From: Bacteroidetes bacterium CG12_big_fil_rev_8_21_14_0_65_60_17 | Lineage (GTDB): Bacteria > Bacteroidota > Rhodothermia > Rhodothermales > UBA10348 | DNA length: 51,990 nucleotides | Assembly: GCA_002787815.1 (NCBI GenBank) | Contig: PCUY01000071.1 | Location: 31,468 to 83,457, forward strand | Reading direction: 5' to 3' | Shown here: positions 8,979 to 18,626 of the stretch, in pieces | Layout of the letters: every line of letters starts with the position of its first letter | How positions within the stretch are numbered: position 1 is the stretch's first letter | Program-made: the position numbers and the translations under genes | The notes under the pieces: model-generated | Database searches by the model: none | Seen by the model: only the letters and a program-made list of their open reading frames with translations | What the model was told of the DNA's origin: nothing

Positions 8979-10124
8979 ATGACCAGCCGCATCGGATTCT
9001 CCGTATCCACGATTTTCATCTTTTCCGTGTTCCTTGTCGCGGCCTGTGGGAGCAATGCGCCAGCGGGTCACGGTGCGCATGCTGCCCCGGCAGCCCCGTA
9101 TGACGCGGCACTCGATACGCTTCGCATGGACGGTGAAGTTCATCTGCGCAATGTGAAACAGCTTACCTTCGGCGGCAACAATGCTGAAGCCTACTGGAGC
9201 CGCGACGATGACCACCTGGTATTCCAGAGCGACTGGGACCGGATCAATGGGCAGGGGTGCGATCAGATCTATGTCATGGACCCGGATGCCGATCTCACCG
9301 GCAGCCCCTCCGACTACACGCTCGTATCTACCGGAATAGGGCGGACGACATGCAGCTATTTCCTTCCGGACGGGCGTATTCTGTACGGGTCGACGCATGA
9401 ACAAAACAGGGCGTGTCCGGAGCCGGTCATATTCGAGCAGGGCCGCTACGTGTGGCCCATTTACGATACGTACGACATATTTGCAGCCAGTCCGGATGGT
9501 TCGGGCACGGAATTGCTTATTGGCGGGCCGGGGTATGATGCCGAGGCAACGGTGTCGCCCAACGGCCGGTACATTGTTTTCACGAGTACGCGATCGGGAG
9601 ATCTCGAACTCTGGCGTTACGAGATTTCCACGGGCCAGCTGCTGCAGCTGACGAGCGAGTTGGGCTACGACGGCGGGGCGTTCTTCTCGCCGGACTCGAG
9701 ACAGATCGTCTGGCGCGCATCGCGGCCAACGGGCGTCGATGCCGATGCTTACAAAGGCCTGCTCGCCGACGGGTTTGTGGAGCCAAGTGACATGAACGTG
9801 TTCGTGGCCGACATCGATGGCAGTAACGTGCGCCAGGTGACCGACCTGCCGGGCGCGAACTGGGCGCCTTACTTCCATCCGTCGGGTGAGGACATCCTGT
9901 TCGCATCGAACCACCACACGCAGGACATGGGCGGACGCGTGTTCAACATCTTCGCCATCGGCGTAGACGGTTCCAACCTGCGCCAGATCACGTTCTCAAA
10001 GACGTTCGATTCGTTTCCCATGTTTTCCTACGACGGTACGCGGCTGGCCTTTTCCTCGAACCGCACGGCGAGCGGAGAGGAAACGCGTGAAACGAATGTG
10101 TTCGTGGCCGAGTGGGTGGAATGA
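8979..10124 (+). CDS. TolB-like beta-propeller lipoprotein (PD40 repeats)
   Basis: A 381-aa protein with a lipoprotein signal peptide (STIFIFSVFLVAAC; lipobox VAAC, Cys acylated). It has several WD40/PD40 blades of the TolB type, for example AYWSRDDDHLVFQSD, EATVSPNGRYIVFTST, GAFFSPDSRQIVWRA, APYFHPSGEDILFASN and FPMFSYDGTRLAFSSN. Bacteroidota have many such propeller lipoproteins of unknown partner. No Pal or Tol genes are nearby, so I would not call it TolB itself. The ATG at 8979 places the signal peptide properly. An upstream in-frame start near 8916 would add 21 unlikely residues. Confidence 0.8.
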   Translation: MTSRIGFSVSTIFIFSVFLVAACGSNAPAGHGAHAAPAAPYDAALDTLRMDGEVHLRNVKQLTFGGNNAEAYWSRDDDHLVFQSDWDRINGQGCDQIYVMDPDADLTGSPSDYTLVSTGIGRTTCSYFLPDGRILYGSTHEQNRACPEPVIFEQGRYVWPIYDTYDIFAASPDGSGTELLIGGPGYDAEATVSPNGRYIVFTSTRSGDLELWRYEISTGQLLQLTSELGYDGGAFFSPDSRQIVWRASRPTGVDADAYKGLLADGFVEPSDMNVFVADIDGSNVRQVTDLPGANWAPYFHPSGEDILFASNHHTQDMGGRVFNIFAIGVDGSNLRQITFSKTFDSFPMFSYDGTRLAFSSNRTASGEETRETNVFVAEWVE

Positions 10125-10152
10125 CAGGTTCCGCGCGCCCGGTGCCCATGTT

Positions 10153-10171
10153 TTAGGCGAGGCTAAACTTT
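10153..10171 (+). promoter_or_regulatory. DtxR/MntR/IdeR-type operator upstream of the metal transporter
   Basis: The 19 bases TTAGGCGAGGCTAAACTTT match the classical DtxR/IdeR box TTAGGTTAGGCTAACCTAA at 14 of 19 positions by my count. They contain an inverted TTTAG/CTAAA pair around the centre. The site lies 55 bp before the start of the metal-binding lipoprotein gene, where an iron- or manganese-dependent repressor would act. Confidence 0.5.
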
Positions 10172-10226
10172 TTTGGATGTGTGTCGTTCGGGGGTCGTAG
10201 TTGAACCAAACTGCGATTACCGAGCC

Positions 10227-11192
10227 GTGCATGAACTGACCCGTAGACTTCATTTCGTTTCGGCCGTCTTGATGGCCACAATTCTTTTTGGATGCGCTGG
10301 TGGAGGTGCCTCCGAACGCGGCCCCGTAACGCCCGACAATCCGCTTCGGATTGTAGCCACGACCAGCATGATCGCGGACCTGGTGCAGGTGGTCGGCGGC
10401 GAGCTGGTCCGTGCCGAGGGGCTCATGGGCCCGGGCGTTGACCCGCATCTCTACCAGGCCAGCCAGGGTGATGTGTCCCGGATGGCCGGTGCCGACGTGG
10501 TGTTCTACAACGGGCTGCATCTGGAGGGCAAGATGGCGGAGATTTTTGAGCAGATGCACGGGCGTGGCCAGCGGGTGTTTGCCGTAACCGACGCCGTTGC
10601 CGAGGACGAGCGCCTGCAGTCGGAACTGTTCACCGGCAACTATGACCCCCACATCTGGTTTGATCTGTCGCTCTGGCAGAAGGCGGCGCGCTTCGTGGGC
10701 GATCGCCTGGTGGAGGTTGACGCATTGAACGCCGAAGCGTACCGTTCGCGGGCCTTGGCATTTGTTGATACGCTCGGCGCGCTCGACGAGGAGATCCGTG
10801 CATCGCTTTCACGCGTGCCGGAGGAGCACCGTGTGCTTATAACGTCCCACGATGCCTTCGGCTATTTCGGACGCGCCTACGACTTTGACGTGCGCGGCCT
10901 GCAGGGCATATCGACCGCTACCGAGGCCGGCACGGCGGACGTGCAGGGCCTGGCGGAGTTTGTCGCCGAACGACGCATCCCGTCGATGTTCATAGAGAGC
11001 TCGATATCGCCACGCGGCATTGAAGCGGTCCGCGAGGCCGTGCGGGCCCGGGGGTTTGATGTCCATATTGGAGGTACATTGTATGGCGACGCCCTGGGAC
11101 CTGCAGGGTCCGGTGCGGACAGTTACACCGGGATGGTCCGGGCAAATACAGCAACAATTGTAAACGGTCTGGCAGGGAGCGGCGAGGAATGA
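10227..11192 (+). CDS. Metal ABC transporter substrate-binding lipoprotein (TroA/YtgA type)
   Basis: A 321-aa cluster A-I binding protein anchored as a lipoprotein (hydrophobic segment then LFGC). Metal ligands are read as His74 (DPHLYQ), His142 (DPHIWF), His208 (SHDAFGYF) and Asp288 (YGDALG). The set and spacing resemble Treponema TroA, and there is no His-rich loop as in ZnuA, so Mn/Fe/Zn are all possible. GTG at 10227 is chosen because it gives a normal lipoprotein signal. A TTG at 10173 is also in frame, but lies just after the operator. First gene of a four-gene operon, overlapping the ATPase gene by 4 nt (ATGA). Confidence 0.88.
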   Translation: MHELTRRLHFVSAVLMATILFGCAGGGASERGPVTPDNPLRIVATTSMIADLVQVVGGELVRAEGLMGPGVDPHLYQASQGDVSRMAGADVVFYNGLHLEGKMAEIFEQMHGRGQRVFAVTDAVAEDERLQSELFTGNYDPHIWFDLSLWQKAARFVGDRLVEVDALNAEAYRSRALAFVDTLGALDEEIRASLSRVPEEHRVLITSHDAFGYFGRAYDFDVRGLQGISTATEAGTADVQGLAEFVAERRIPSMFIESSISPRGIEAVREAVRARGFDVHIGGTLYGDALGPAGSGADSYTGMVRANTATIVNGLAGSGEE

Positions 11193-11932
11193 CAACTCAT
11201 GCGATCGATGTACGCGACCTGACGGTTGCCTACCGAGAAAAACCCGTGCTCTGGGATATTGATCTTCGTGTCCCTGCGGGCGTTCTGATGGCCATAGTGG
11301 GTCCCAACGGAGCGGGCAAGACGACGCTTCTGAAGGCCATCCTGGGACTTGTACGACCGGCTGCGGGGTCCATCCGGATCCATAGCGAGCCCTACCGGCG
11401 CGTGCGCAGCCGCGTGGCGTACGTGCCGCAACGCGGGAGTGTGGACTGGGACTTTCCGACCAACGTGCTGGATGTCGTCACGATGGGACTGTACGGGCGG
11501 CTGGGGTGGATCCGTCGTCCCGGGCGGAGGGAGCGAGAGCGGGCGCTGCGCGCGCTGGACCAGGTGGGCATGGAGTCGTTCGCCGAGCGGCAGATTGCGC
11601 AGCTCTCAGGCGGGCAGCAGCAGCGTGTGTTCCTGGCGCGGGCGCTGGTGCAGGATGCGGACGTCTATTTCATGGACGAGCCGTTCCAGGGGGTCGATGC
11701 CATGACCGAAAAGGCCATCGTGGATCTACTGCGCGCGCTTCGGGAGCGTGGCAAGACCGTACTGGTCGTACACCATGACCTGCAGACCGTGCCGGAATAC
11801 TTCGACCATGTGCTGCTGCTCAACGTGCGCCGGATTGCCGCGGGCCGGGTCAAGGACGTCTATACAGAAGAGAACCTGCGGCTCACCTACGGCGGGCGTG
11901 TTTCTTTCGTGCGCGCTGCGGCAAGCCAGTAA
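11189..11932 (+). CDS. Metal ABC transporter ATPase (TroB/YtgB type)
   Basis: A 247-aa ATPase. Walker A is [10 protein letters not shown], the Q-loop region is [13 protein letters not shown], the signature LSGGQQQR, Walker [12 protein letters not shown], and the switch His is in VVHHDL. The sequence [15 protein letters not shown] is characteristic of the manganese/zinc/iron cluster. It powers uptake through the two permeases encoded immediately downstream. It overlaps the binding-protein gene by 4 nt and is followed 13 nt later by permease 1. Confidence 0.93.
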   Translation: MTTHAIDVRDLTVAYREKPVLWDIDLRVPAGVLMAIVGPNGAGKTTLLKAILGLVRPAAGSIRIHSEPYRRVRSRVAYVPQRGSVDWDFPTNVLDVVTMGLYGRLGWIRRPGRRERERALRALDQVGMESFAERQIAQLSGGQQQRVFLARALVQDADVYFMDEPFQGVDAMTEKAIVDLLRALRERGKTVLVVHHDLQTVPEYFDHVLLLNVRRIAAGRVKDVYTEENLRLTYGGRVSFVRAAASQ

Positions 11933-11945
11933 ACGGACGAGCGCC

Positions 11946-13085
11946 ATGATGCAGGAACTGTTTACCGACTATACGCTTCGCACGGTTGCCCTCGGGGCTG
12001 GACTGCTCGGCCTTGTGTCGGGTGCACTCGGCGCGTTCGCGGTCCTGCGCCGGCAGGCGCTGCTCGGGGATGCCATTTCGCACGCCGCGCTGCCGGGTAT
12101 TGCACTGGCGTTTCTCGTCACGGGCAGCAAGGCGCCGCTCGTGCTGGTTGTGGGCGCCGCACTGGCGGGGTGGCTCGGCGCTGCGCTCATCACATCGGTG
12201 ACCCAGCGCACGAAGGTGACCTACGATTCGGCGCTCGGCATCATGCTGTCCGTATTTTTCGGCATTGGTCTCGTAATGCTGACGTACATACAGCGCATGC
12301 CGGCGACAAACCAGGCGGGCCTTGACTCATTTCTCTTCGGACAGGCTGCGGCGCTCGTGACGCGTGATGTGCAGACCATAGGCTTTCTGGGGGTGCTCGT
12401 GCTGGTCGTTGTGGCCCTCTTCTGGAAAGAGTTCAAACTGCTCTCGTTCGATGCCGGGTTCGCGGGCACTCTCGGCTTTCCGGTATCGCGGCTTGACCGC
12501 CTGCTGACGGCGCTGCTCGTGGTCGCCATCGTGATTGGACTCCAGACGGTCGGTGTCGTGCTCATGAGCGCCATGATCGTGGCACCGGGAGCGGCGGCGC
12601 GACAGTGGACGAACCGGCTCGGCACGATGGTTCTCCTGTCCGGTTTCATGGGAGCTGTCTCGGGCGTCGGCGGAGCCATTGTGAGTGCGCGCTCGGCGAA
12701 TGTGCCCACGGGGCCGGCCATTGTACTGCTGGTCAGTGGCGTGGTCGTTTTTTCGCTTCTGCTGGCCCCCGAGCGTGGTCTCCTCTGGCGACGCCTGCGG
12801 GAGTGGCGCGAAGGCCGTGCGCTCAGGGTCGATGCCGTGCTGGCCGATCTCTACGCCATGGCATCGCAGCACGAATCGAGCGGCCACCCCCACAGCCGGC
12901 GCGCCCTGGATGTAATGTCGGAAACGAGCGCATCTACCCGGAAAACGCTTCGGCTGCTGCGCGTACTGGGACTCGCCCGCCGGGTGGACCGCGACCACTG
13001 GGCGTTGACCCATGAAGGGGTGGAGCGGGCGCAGCGGGTCATGCGGCGGCAGTACGGAGGCGGAAACGCGGACGGCAGCCGATGA
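11946..13085 (+). CDS. Metal ABC permease 1 with C-terminal DtxR-like winged helix (YtgCR-like)
   Basis: A 379-aa protein. Residues ~1-285 form an ABC-3 permease (GDAISHAALPGIALAF near the start, VVLMSAMIVAPGAAA near helix 7). From about residue 291 a soluble tail begins, with HSRRALDVMSETSASTRKTL, LRVLGLARRVDRDHWALT and HEGVERAQRVMRRQ. This pattern (helix-turn-helix, wing ending in LT..G...A) resembles the N-terminal domain of DtxR/MntR repressors. In Chlamydia the corresponding permease YtgC is fused to the repressor YtgR, which is released by cleavage. The stop overlaps the next start (ATGA). The permease call is secure and the repressor-like tail is by motif comparison only. Confidence 0.88.
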   Translation: MMQELFTDYTLRTVALGAGLLGLVSGALGAFAVLRRQALLGDAISHAALPGIALAFLVTGSKAPLVLVVGAALAGWLGAALITSVTQRTKVTYDSALGIMLSVFFGIGLVMLTYIQRMPATNQAGLDSFLFGQAAALVTRDVQTIGFLGVLVLVVVALFWKEFKLLSFDAGFAGTLGFPVSRLDRLLTALLVVAIVIGLQTVGVVLMSAMIVAPGAAARQWTNRLGTMVLLSGFMGAVSGVGGAIVSARSANVPTGPAIVLLVSGVVVFSLLLAPERGLLWRRLREWREGRALRVDAVLADLYAMASQHESSGHPHSRRALDVMSETSASTRKTLRLLRVLGLARRVDRDHWALTHEGVERAQRVMRRQYGGGNADGSR

Positions 13086-14194
13086 TGGGACCCTCCGCTG
13101 AAATACAACTCATTGCCGTCGTCGTGGCGGTGGCGTGTGCGCTGCCGGGCGTCTTTCTGGTGCTGCAGCGCATGGCCATGATGAGCGATGCCATCAGTCA
13201 CGCGATCCTGCCGGGTATCGTGGTGGCCTTCTTCCTGACGGGAGATCTTGGCTCGCCCCTGCTCATCCTGGGGGCGGCGGCGACGGGCATGTTGACGGTG
13301 GCGCTCGTGGAACTGCTGCGCCGGTCCGGACTGCTCGGTGAGGATGCGGCCATCGGGATCGTCTTCCCGGCGCTTTTCAGCGTGGGCGTGCTGCTTATTG
13401 CACGCTACGCTGGCGATGTGCACCTCGATATCGACGCCGTACTGCTCGGCGAACTGGCTTTCGCGCCATTCAACCGCTTCACGCTCGGGGGGGTGGATCT
13501 GGGCCCGCAGGCGCTCATCGTGATGGGTGTCATCCTGGTGCTGAACTTGGTACTTCTGGCGCTTTTTTACAAGGAACTGAAAGTGGTTACGTTCGATGCG
13601 TCGCTCGCGGCGGCCCTCGGGTTTGCGCCCGGTGTTGTCGTGTACGGACTGATGGGCATGGTCAGCGTGACGGCCGTGGGGGCGTTCGATGCCGTCGGGT
13701 CCATCCTCGTTGTGGCGCTCATGGTCGCGCCACCGGCAGCAGCGTGGCTCTGGACGGAGCGGCTGGAGGTCATGATTGGCCTGTCGGCACTCTTCGGTGT
13801 GGCGTCGGCGATCGGTGGTTACCACGTGGCCTTCGCGCTCGATGCGTCCATTGCAGGCTCCATGGCGGGTATGGCTGGGGTGATCTTCGTGATCTCCTTC
13901 CTGGCGGCACCCGGTCAGGGTCTCGTACCGCAGTTCCTGCGGCGGCGCGCCCAACGTGAGGACTTCGGATGCACCATGCTGATCATCCACCTGCTGCACC
14001 ATGAAGGGCTCGAAAATGCAGCCGAGGAGTGCTCCGTGCGGCACCTGGAGGAGGAGTTGCGCTGGGAACATGCGTTCGCGGCCGTGGCCGTCCGGGCTGC
14101 ACTGCGTGAGGGTTTTGCGGAGCAACATGGCGATGTCCTTTCGCTCACAGCACATGGCCGCGGGCAGGCGCAGAAGCGGCTGGCCAGGACCTGA
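13082..14194 (+). CDS. Metal ABC permease 2, also with a winged-helix tail (YtgD-like)
   Basis: A 370-aa ABC-3 permease (AMMSDAISHAILPGIVVAFF; SILVVALMVAPPAAAWLW). After the last membrane helix, from about residue 296, a cytoplasmic tail of ~75 residues follows. It runs from CTMLIIHLLHHEG through VRHLEEEL to DVLSLTAHGRGQAQKRL, again ending in the LT..G...A wing pattern of DtxR-type winged helices. Two permeases with similar tails suggest a pair of regulatory or metal-sensing domains at the membrane face of the transporter. Last gene of the operon. A 138-bp AT-richer gap follows before the giant secreted protein. Confidence 0.88.
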   Translation: MMGPSAEIQLIAVVVAVACALPGVFLVLQRMAMMSDAISHAILPGIVVAFFLTGDLGSPLLILGAAATGMLTVALVELLRRSGLLGEDAAIGIVFPALFSVGVLLIARYAGDVHLDIDAVLLGELAFAPFNRFTLGGVDLGPQALIVMGVILVLNLVLLALFYKELKVVTFDASLAAALGFAPGVVVYGLMGMVSVTAVGAFDAVGSILVVALMVAPPAAAWLWTERLEVMIGLSALFGVASAIGGYHVAFALDASIAGSMAGMAGVIFVISFLAAPGQGLVPQFLRRRAQREDFGCTMLIIHLLHHEGLENAAEECSVRHLEEELRWEHAFAAVAVRAALREGFAEQHGDVLSLTAHGRGQAQKRLART

Positions 14195-14332
14195 GGCCGC
14201 GGCCACCCACACCGTCGACCAGGTGTTGAAATAAAAATTTTTGCGTCAACGACGCGAATACGGGAAATTTACTCGTTCCTTTCGGTAGATCAGTATATTA
14301 CCACGACATCCCGCCCATACAGTCACGCTATC

Positions 14333-17300
14333 ATGAATTACAGAGTTACAATCCTGGCGCTCTTCCTGGCCATTTTCGGCCTTTCCTCGGCATCGGCCAC
14401 GGATCGATTCGTTGATCCGGCTGGCAGTGACGCCGGGCCCAACGACTGCACATTGATTGGCAGTCCGTGCGCCACGATTGCGCACGCGCTCACACAGGCG
14501 TTGCAGGGTGATACGATCGTCCTCTTTGCCGGTAAAACGTTTCCGGAAGGCAACCTTGTTATTGATAAGGACTTTATTACCATCCGCAGTGACTGGGGCG
14601 CAGATGCTCCCATTTTTGACGGCATCAACAGAACGTTCAATCCGGCCTCGGGTCTGGGGTCCGTAATATGTGAAGCGGGCGAAGCATGCCTGGATACGGA
14701 TGGCTTTGATTTCGGAATTGAAATCCAGGCGAACAACGTGACGATTGATGGTCTTCAGATCGTGGGCGACGCGGATGACACGGGAGCCGAAGACACCTAT
14801 GCCGGCGTTGTGGTTCGTACGGGAGCACTCCGCTGGACGGTCAAGAACACGATCATCCACAACATCGGACAGAAAGTGGCGGGTTGGGAATTCAATCATG
14901 CCTACGGTATTTTTGTCGATACACAGACCACCTCCGGCTCTGTTACGACGACTGGTGGTGAAGTCGCCGACAACTTCATCTTCAAGCTGGGTGGTGTCAA
15001 TCTGGGCGGCGCGGATGTATCGGCCGGTGTGGCTGTGCATATGGAAGGACTCTCGGGCGATGTGTCGAAGTGTGACAGCATCAACAAGTTTGCGTGTGGC
15101 GCGTGGGTCCATGACAACGATTTCCGGGATCTGGCCCGCGGCCTGAATATCAACAACTTCGACGAATTCGTGGATGGCCGCGAGCAGTCCATCGGCGTAT
15201 TCATTCGTCAGGACCCGCAGAATGCACTACCGAACAATGGTGCGCGCGTCAATGACAACAACTATACGGACCACAGTGTGGACGGAACGCGTCTTGACGT
15301 AGGCGTATTCATCGGAATCGGTGGATCGGCTGTTGAAGAGCCGAACGGAAGCTTTACGGGTACATTGACCAACCCGGTCATTGCCTATGTCTTCAATGCG
15401 GGGCGTGGGGCCGACGTGGACGAGCTCGCGCTCGCACCGTTTTTCAAATCGCTCAATCCGAATCCTCAATCGCTCCTGGGTCCCAGTTCGGATGCGTATT
15501 TCTCGGACAATACGGGTTTGTTCAAGTTTGCCGACGACAACTCGGACGAAACGGCTACCATCGTAGAACTGTCAGTTGGACCCCTGCATGTTCTTGAGGT
15601 ATTTCCAGGCGGCGAAACCACGAGTGTACGCGTGTCCATTGACAACGACGGAGATCTGAATGTCCGCGAGGGTGCACGCCTCCTCTATGACGATGCCTTT
15701 GGCACGGCCGCTCCTGCCGTTGCAGGCGTCGCCCAGGTGCTCTTGAATGGTACACAGGGAGACGATCTTCTGACACTCGACTTTGTGAATGGTAACCCCA
15801 TTCCAGAGGGCATTGCTGGAGGATGTGCACTGCTTGAGCATCCGGATTCAGACGATTGTGGTCTCCAGTTCGATGCTGTGGGCGGGTTTGACGCCGTAAC
15901 GCTTCGCGGTGCGGAGCAGGTTACGGACCAGGCTTACTATATGGGTAATGGGGGTCTGGGCACGGCCTCTGACGAAGGAAGCGGCAGCATTGTTTTCGAG
16001 TACGCAGGCCTTTTTCCCCCGACCATTACGGCTGGGACTACAAAGATCGTGAACTTCCTGAATATTGAGCCCATCAATGATGTTGTGATCACGAACGGTA
16101 CGTTCGCGGTCGTCGCGCAGGATGACGTGGACCACGAGATCAACCTCATTGACGGACCGACTGTGTTCGGCCTGAATACATTCCAGATCAACAGTGGTGC
16201 GACACCCACGTTTGAGAAGATCAATTTCCGCAATAAAAAGAATGTCGTCATTCATGGCGCAGAGGATGCAACGGTCTCAGGATTCGGTAGGGACATTTTC
16301 ACCGTGTTTACGCCCGATGGAAATGCGCCGGCACTGCTTCAGTCCGTCTCCCTGTTCGGTGGAAAAGCAGCCGTAAACCCGACGCTGGACGACTACTTCG
16401 TCGTGCGTCCATCGGCCGATTTCCCGATTTCCGTGGATGGTCAGGATGCGGCAGGCAGCGACTGGTTCTTCGTTGACTGTGCGTTGGTCCCTGGTTGCAT
16501 TCCGCTTTCGTCTCCGATAGCGGCTGCGGGTACGGTTACCGTGCCTGGCTTCGAAGATGTGGACTGGGCAGGCATGGAGGCGACGGCGCTGACGCACACG
16601 GAAGACCTCACGATTTCCAAGACGGTCAATACGTTTGGTGACGCGCACCCTGGAGATGTGGTCGAGTACACGGTCACGGTCACGAACAATGGTGCGGCAC
16701 CTGTTGACTTGACTCTGCTCCCCATCTGGGTCACGGATGTCATTGACCATCGCTTGTCAGTTCAGGATCAGAGCATCGTGGTCGACGAGGGTACGGTTAA
16801 CATAACGTCAAACCGCGCATTGCTCTGGCGTCTTGACCAGGATGGATCGTTCGCCGTTGGAGAAACGGCCACATTGACCTATTCGACCATTGTAAATACG
16901 CTCATCACGACCGAAAGCATCATCAACTGGGCGTCCATTCTGAATCCGGATGGTGCACTCGCTGACAACCACGACGATACGACGGTAGAGATTGAACGTG
17001 TGTTCGGCTTCCCGGCCAAGGCCGCGATCCAGGCGAGCGTATTCGCGCCGACGGATGCTGGTCCGCGCTACATAGTTGGCCTGTTTGGTGGCGCGGTGGA
17101 TCCGGGTACGCTGAACATTGGCGCGGTCATGTGCCGCGTTCCCGACCAGAACAAGGCCGTCGGCTGGGATGGCGGACTTGGTAATCTCTGGTACTCATGT
17201 TCGGAAGGCCTGCCGGCCAAGGATGGACTGTTCTCACCGCTTGTGGTAACGGACCTTTTCCGCGATCAGAGTGGCCGCATCTGGTTGACGTCCTGGGGCT

Positions 17301-18331
17301 TCAACGGACTCTACTTCTCGGATGACGATGGCAAGACCTGGACGGCGCCGGTGCTCGACCTCGGTGGCGGTCCCGGAAATGCGCCCGATGGCAATCCGGA
17401 TACTTTCAACCAGATATACGCCATCAGCGAAGACATCAACGGTACGCTCTTCATCAGCGCGAACAATGGCGACATGTTGCGCAGCTTTGATGGCGGTGTG
17501 ACGTGGCAGCGTGCCAAGCAGCTACCGCTTGGCTCGGCCGACACGCCATGGTCGCTGGAAGCCGATCCGACGACGCCTGGCAAACTCTACGCTGGTACGT
17601 TTGGCGATTCGCTCTACGTCACGTCCGATTTCGGTGAGACGTGGCAGAGGCCGGACGGAAATGGCCTCGGTAATGGCAACATTTTTGATATCGAGTTCGA
17701 TCCGATTTCGGGCAACCTGTTCGTGGGTACGGCGCTCGGCGTCTACTACACGGCCGACGAAGGTGACAACTGGACGGGTCTGAACACGGCGTTCCCCATT
17801 CCATCGGTTCCGCCGGAAGTGCGCCACGTGGCGTTTGACGAGAACGGTGTGTTCTTCGCAGGCACGTGGGGGCAGGGCGTCTGGGTATCACCGAACTGGC
17901 AGGGTACGGCGCTCAGCGAATTCGCTCTCAAGGCCGGCGAGATTGCCGATATCGCTTTTGGCGACGGTGGTGTGTACATCCTGAGCTCAGGCGCTGAGAT
18001 GTTCCGATTCGATCGCGTGGACTTCGCATCGGCTGTTGACACGGAGGAGCCCGGTACGGAGCTTCCGAACGCATACTCATTGAACCAGAACTATCCGAAC
18101 CCGTTTGGCGCGCAGACGACCATCCAGTTCTCGCTGCCTGCCTCGCAGGATGTGCGTCTGGAGATCTATGATGTCCTGGGTCGCCGCGTGGCCACGCTGG
18201 TGGATGGTACGATGACGGCCGGACAGCACGCGGTGCAGTTTACGGCGCCCAACCTGTCAAACGGCATGTACCTGTACCGGCTCTCTACGCCAACAGGTTC
18301 AGAGACGAAGTCCATGGTGCTGCTCAAGTAG
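14333..18331 (+). CDS. Giant T9SS-secreted protein A: beta-helix, DUF11 and propeller domains
   Basis: 1332 aa. A signal peptide (ILALFLAIFGLSSASA) is followed by a right-handed beta-helix-like region (~25-300, with NNVTIDGLQIVGDADD and paired Cys) and a middle region I cannot assign (~300-755). A DUF11-type beta-sandwich follows (~757-885, SKTVNTFGDAHPGDVVEYTV), then a sialidase/BNR-like propeller (~890-1230, repeats such as DDDGKTW, FDGGVTW, SDFGETW, ADEGDNW). It ends in a T9SS type A sorting domain (from ~1242, NQNYPNPFG...DVLGRRV...GMYLYRL). It should be exported by Sec and then secreted or anchored at the surface. It is the first of two tandem paralogs. No catalytic residues for lyase or sialidase activity are obvious; an adhesive or structural role is only a guess. 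Confidence 0.85.
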   Translation: MNYRVTILALFLAIFGLSSASATDRFVDPAGSDAGPNDCTLIGSPCATIAHALTQALQGDTIVLFAGKTFPEGNLVIDKDFITIRSDWGADAPIFDGINRTFNPASGLGSVICEAGEACLDTDGFDFGIEIQANNVTIDGLQIVGDADDTGAEDTYAGVVVRTGALRWTVKNTIIHNIGQKVAGWEFNHAYGIFVDTQTTSGSVTTTGGEVADNFIFKLGGVNLGGADVSAGVAVHMEGLSGDVSKCDSINKFACGAWVHDNDFRDLARGLNINNFDEFVDGREQSIGVFIRQDPQNALPNNGARVNDNNYTDHSVDGTRLDVGVFIGIGGSAVEEPNGSFTGTLTNPVIAYVFNAGRGADVDELALAPFFKSLNPNPQSLLGPSSDAYFSDNTGLFKFADDNSDETATIVELSVGPLHVLEVFPGGETTSVRVSIDNDGDLNVREGARLLYDDAFGTAAPAVAGVAQVLLNGTQGDDLLTLDFVNGNPIPEGIAGGCALLEHPDSDDCGLQFDAVGGFDAVTLRGAEQVTDQAYYMGNGGLGTASDEGSGSIVFEYAGLFPPTITAGTTKIVNFLNIEPINDVVITNGTFAVVAQDDVDHEINLIDGPTVFGLNTFQINSGATPTFEKINFRNKKNVVIHGAEDATVSGFGRDIFTVFTPDGNAPALLQSVSLFGGKAAVNPTLDDYFVVRPSADFPISVDGQDAAGSDWFFVDCALVPGCIPLSSPIAAAGTVTVPGFEDVDWAGMEATALTHTEDLTISKTVNTFGDAHPGDVVEYTVTVTNNGAAPVDLTLLPIWVTDVIDHRLSVQDQSIVVDEGTVNITSNRALLWRLDQDGSFAVGETATLTYSTIVNTLITTESIINWASILNPDGALADNHDDTTVEIERVFGFPAKAAIQASVFAPTDAGPRYIVGLFGGAVDPGTLNIGAVMCRVPDQNKAVGWDGGLGNLWYSCSEGLPAKDGLFSPLVVTDLFRDQSGRIWLTSWGFNGLYFSDDDGKTWTAPVLDLGGGPGNAPDGNPDTFNQIYAISEDINGTLFISANNGDMLRSFDGGVTWQRAKQLPLGSADTPWSLEADPTTPGKLYAGTFGDSLYVTSDFGETWQRPDGNGLGNGNIFDIEFDPISGNLFVGTALGVYYTADEGDNWTGLNTAFPIPSVPPEVRHVAFDENGVFFAGTWGQGVWVSPNWQGTALSEFALKAGEIADIAFGDGGVYILSSGAEMFRFDRVDFASAVDTEEPGTELPNAYSLNQNYPNPFGAQTTIQFSLPASQDVRLEIYDVLGRRVATLVDGTMTAGQHAVQFTAPNLSNGMYLYRLSTPTGSETKSMVLLK

Positions 18332-18361
18332 GCACCTCACTGTAGACTTCCTGCTGCATTG

Positions 18362-18401
18362 AAAAAGGGCGGCGGGCCGCAAGGCCCGCCGCTCTTTTTT
18401 T
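18362..18401. terminator. Intrinsic terminator after giant protein A
   Basis: The stem 18369-18378 (GCGGCGGGCC) pairs with 18383-18392 across a GCAA (GNRA) loop, extended by two pairs at the base. It is followed by TCTTTTTTT and preceded by AAAAA, so it could work in both directions. Confidence 0.85.
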
Positions 18402-18626
18402 CGTCCTGGAATTTATCGCCTGATGGCTTCTCTCATGGATGAGCGGGCAGCGTGTACGAGAAAAACTGATGTATTTGCGTTTTCGTAAGTAATTGCAGCA
18501 CAACGAAATAATAGAAATATGGTCCGCGCAAATCGACGCATATTTGTCGTACTCCAATAGTGACAAACCGCAGCCTCGGCTGCTCGAGGCACCTCCACTA
18601 CCGGTGCACCATCAAAGTCATTAATT
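18402..18626 (+). other. AT-rich intergenic leader of giant protein B
   Basis: This 225-bp gap is visibly richer in A/T than the flanks. It contains near-matches to the -7 element (for example CATATTTG at ~18538-18545), but none with a correctly spaced TTG upstream. It presumably holds the promoter and a 5' untranslated region; I cannot place the start. Confidence 0.35.

Noticed and set aside
8913-9917. N-terminal extension of the CnoX-like frame to 605 codons
   Set aside because: The added part is antisense to the TolB-like lipoprotein gene; the thioredoxin domain begins at the ATG at 8912.
12851-14212. A 453-codon minus-strand frame, rich in His, Gln and Arg
   Set aside because: Antisense to permease genes; the composition reflects reverse-complemented hydrophobic codons.
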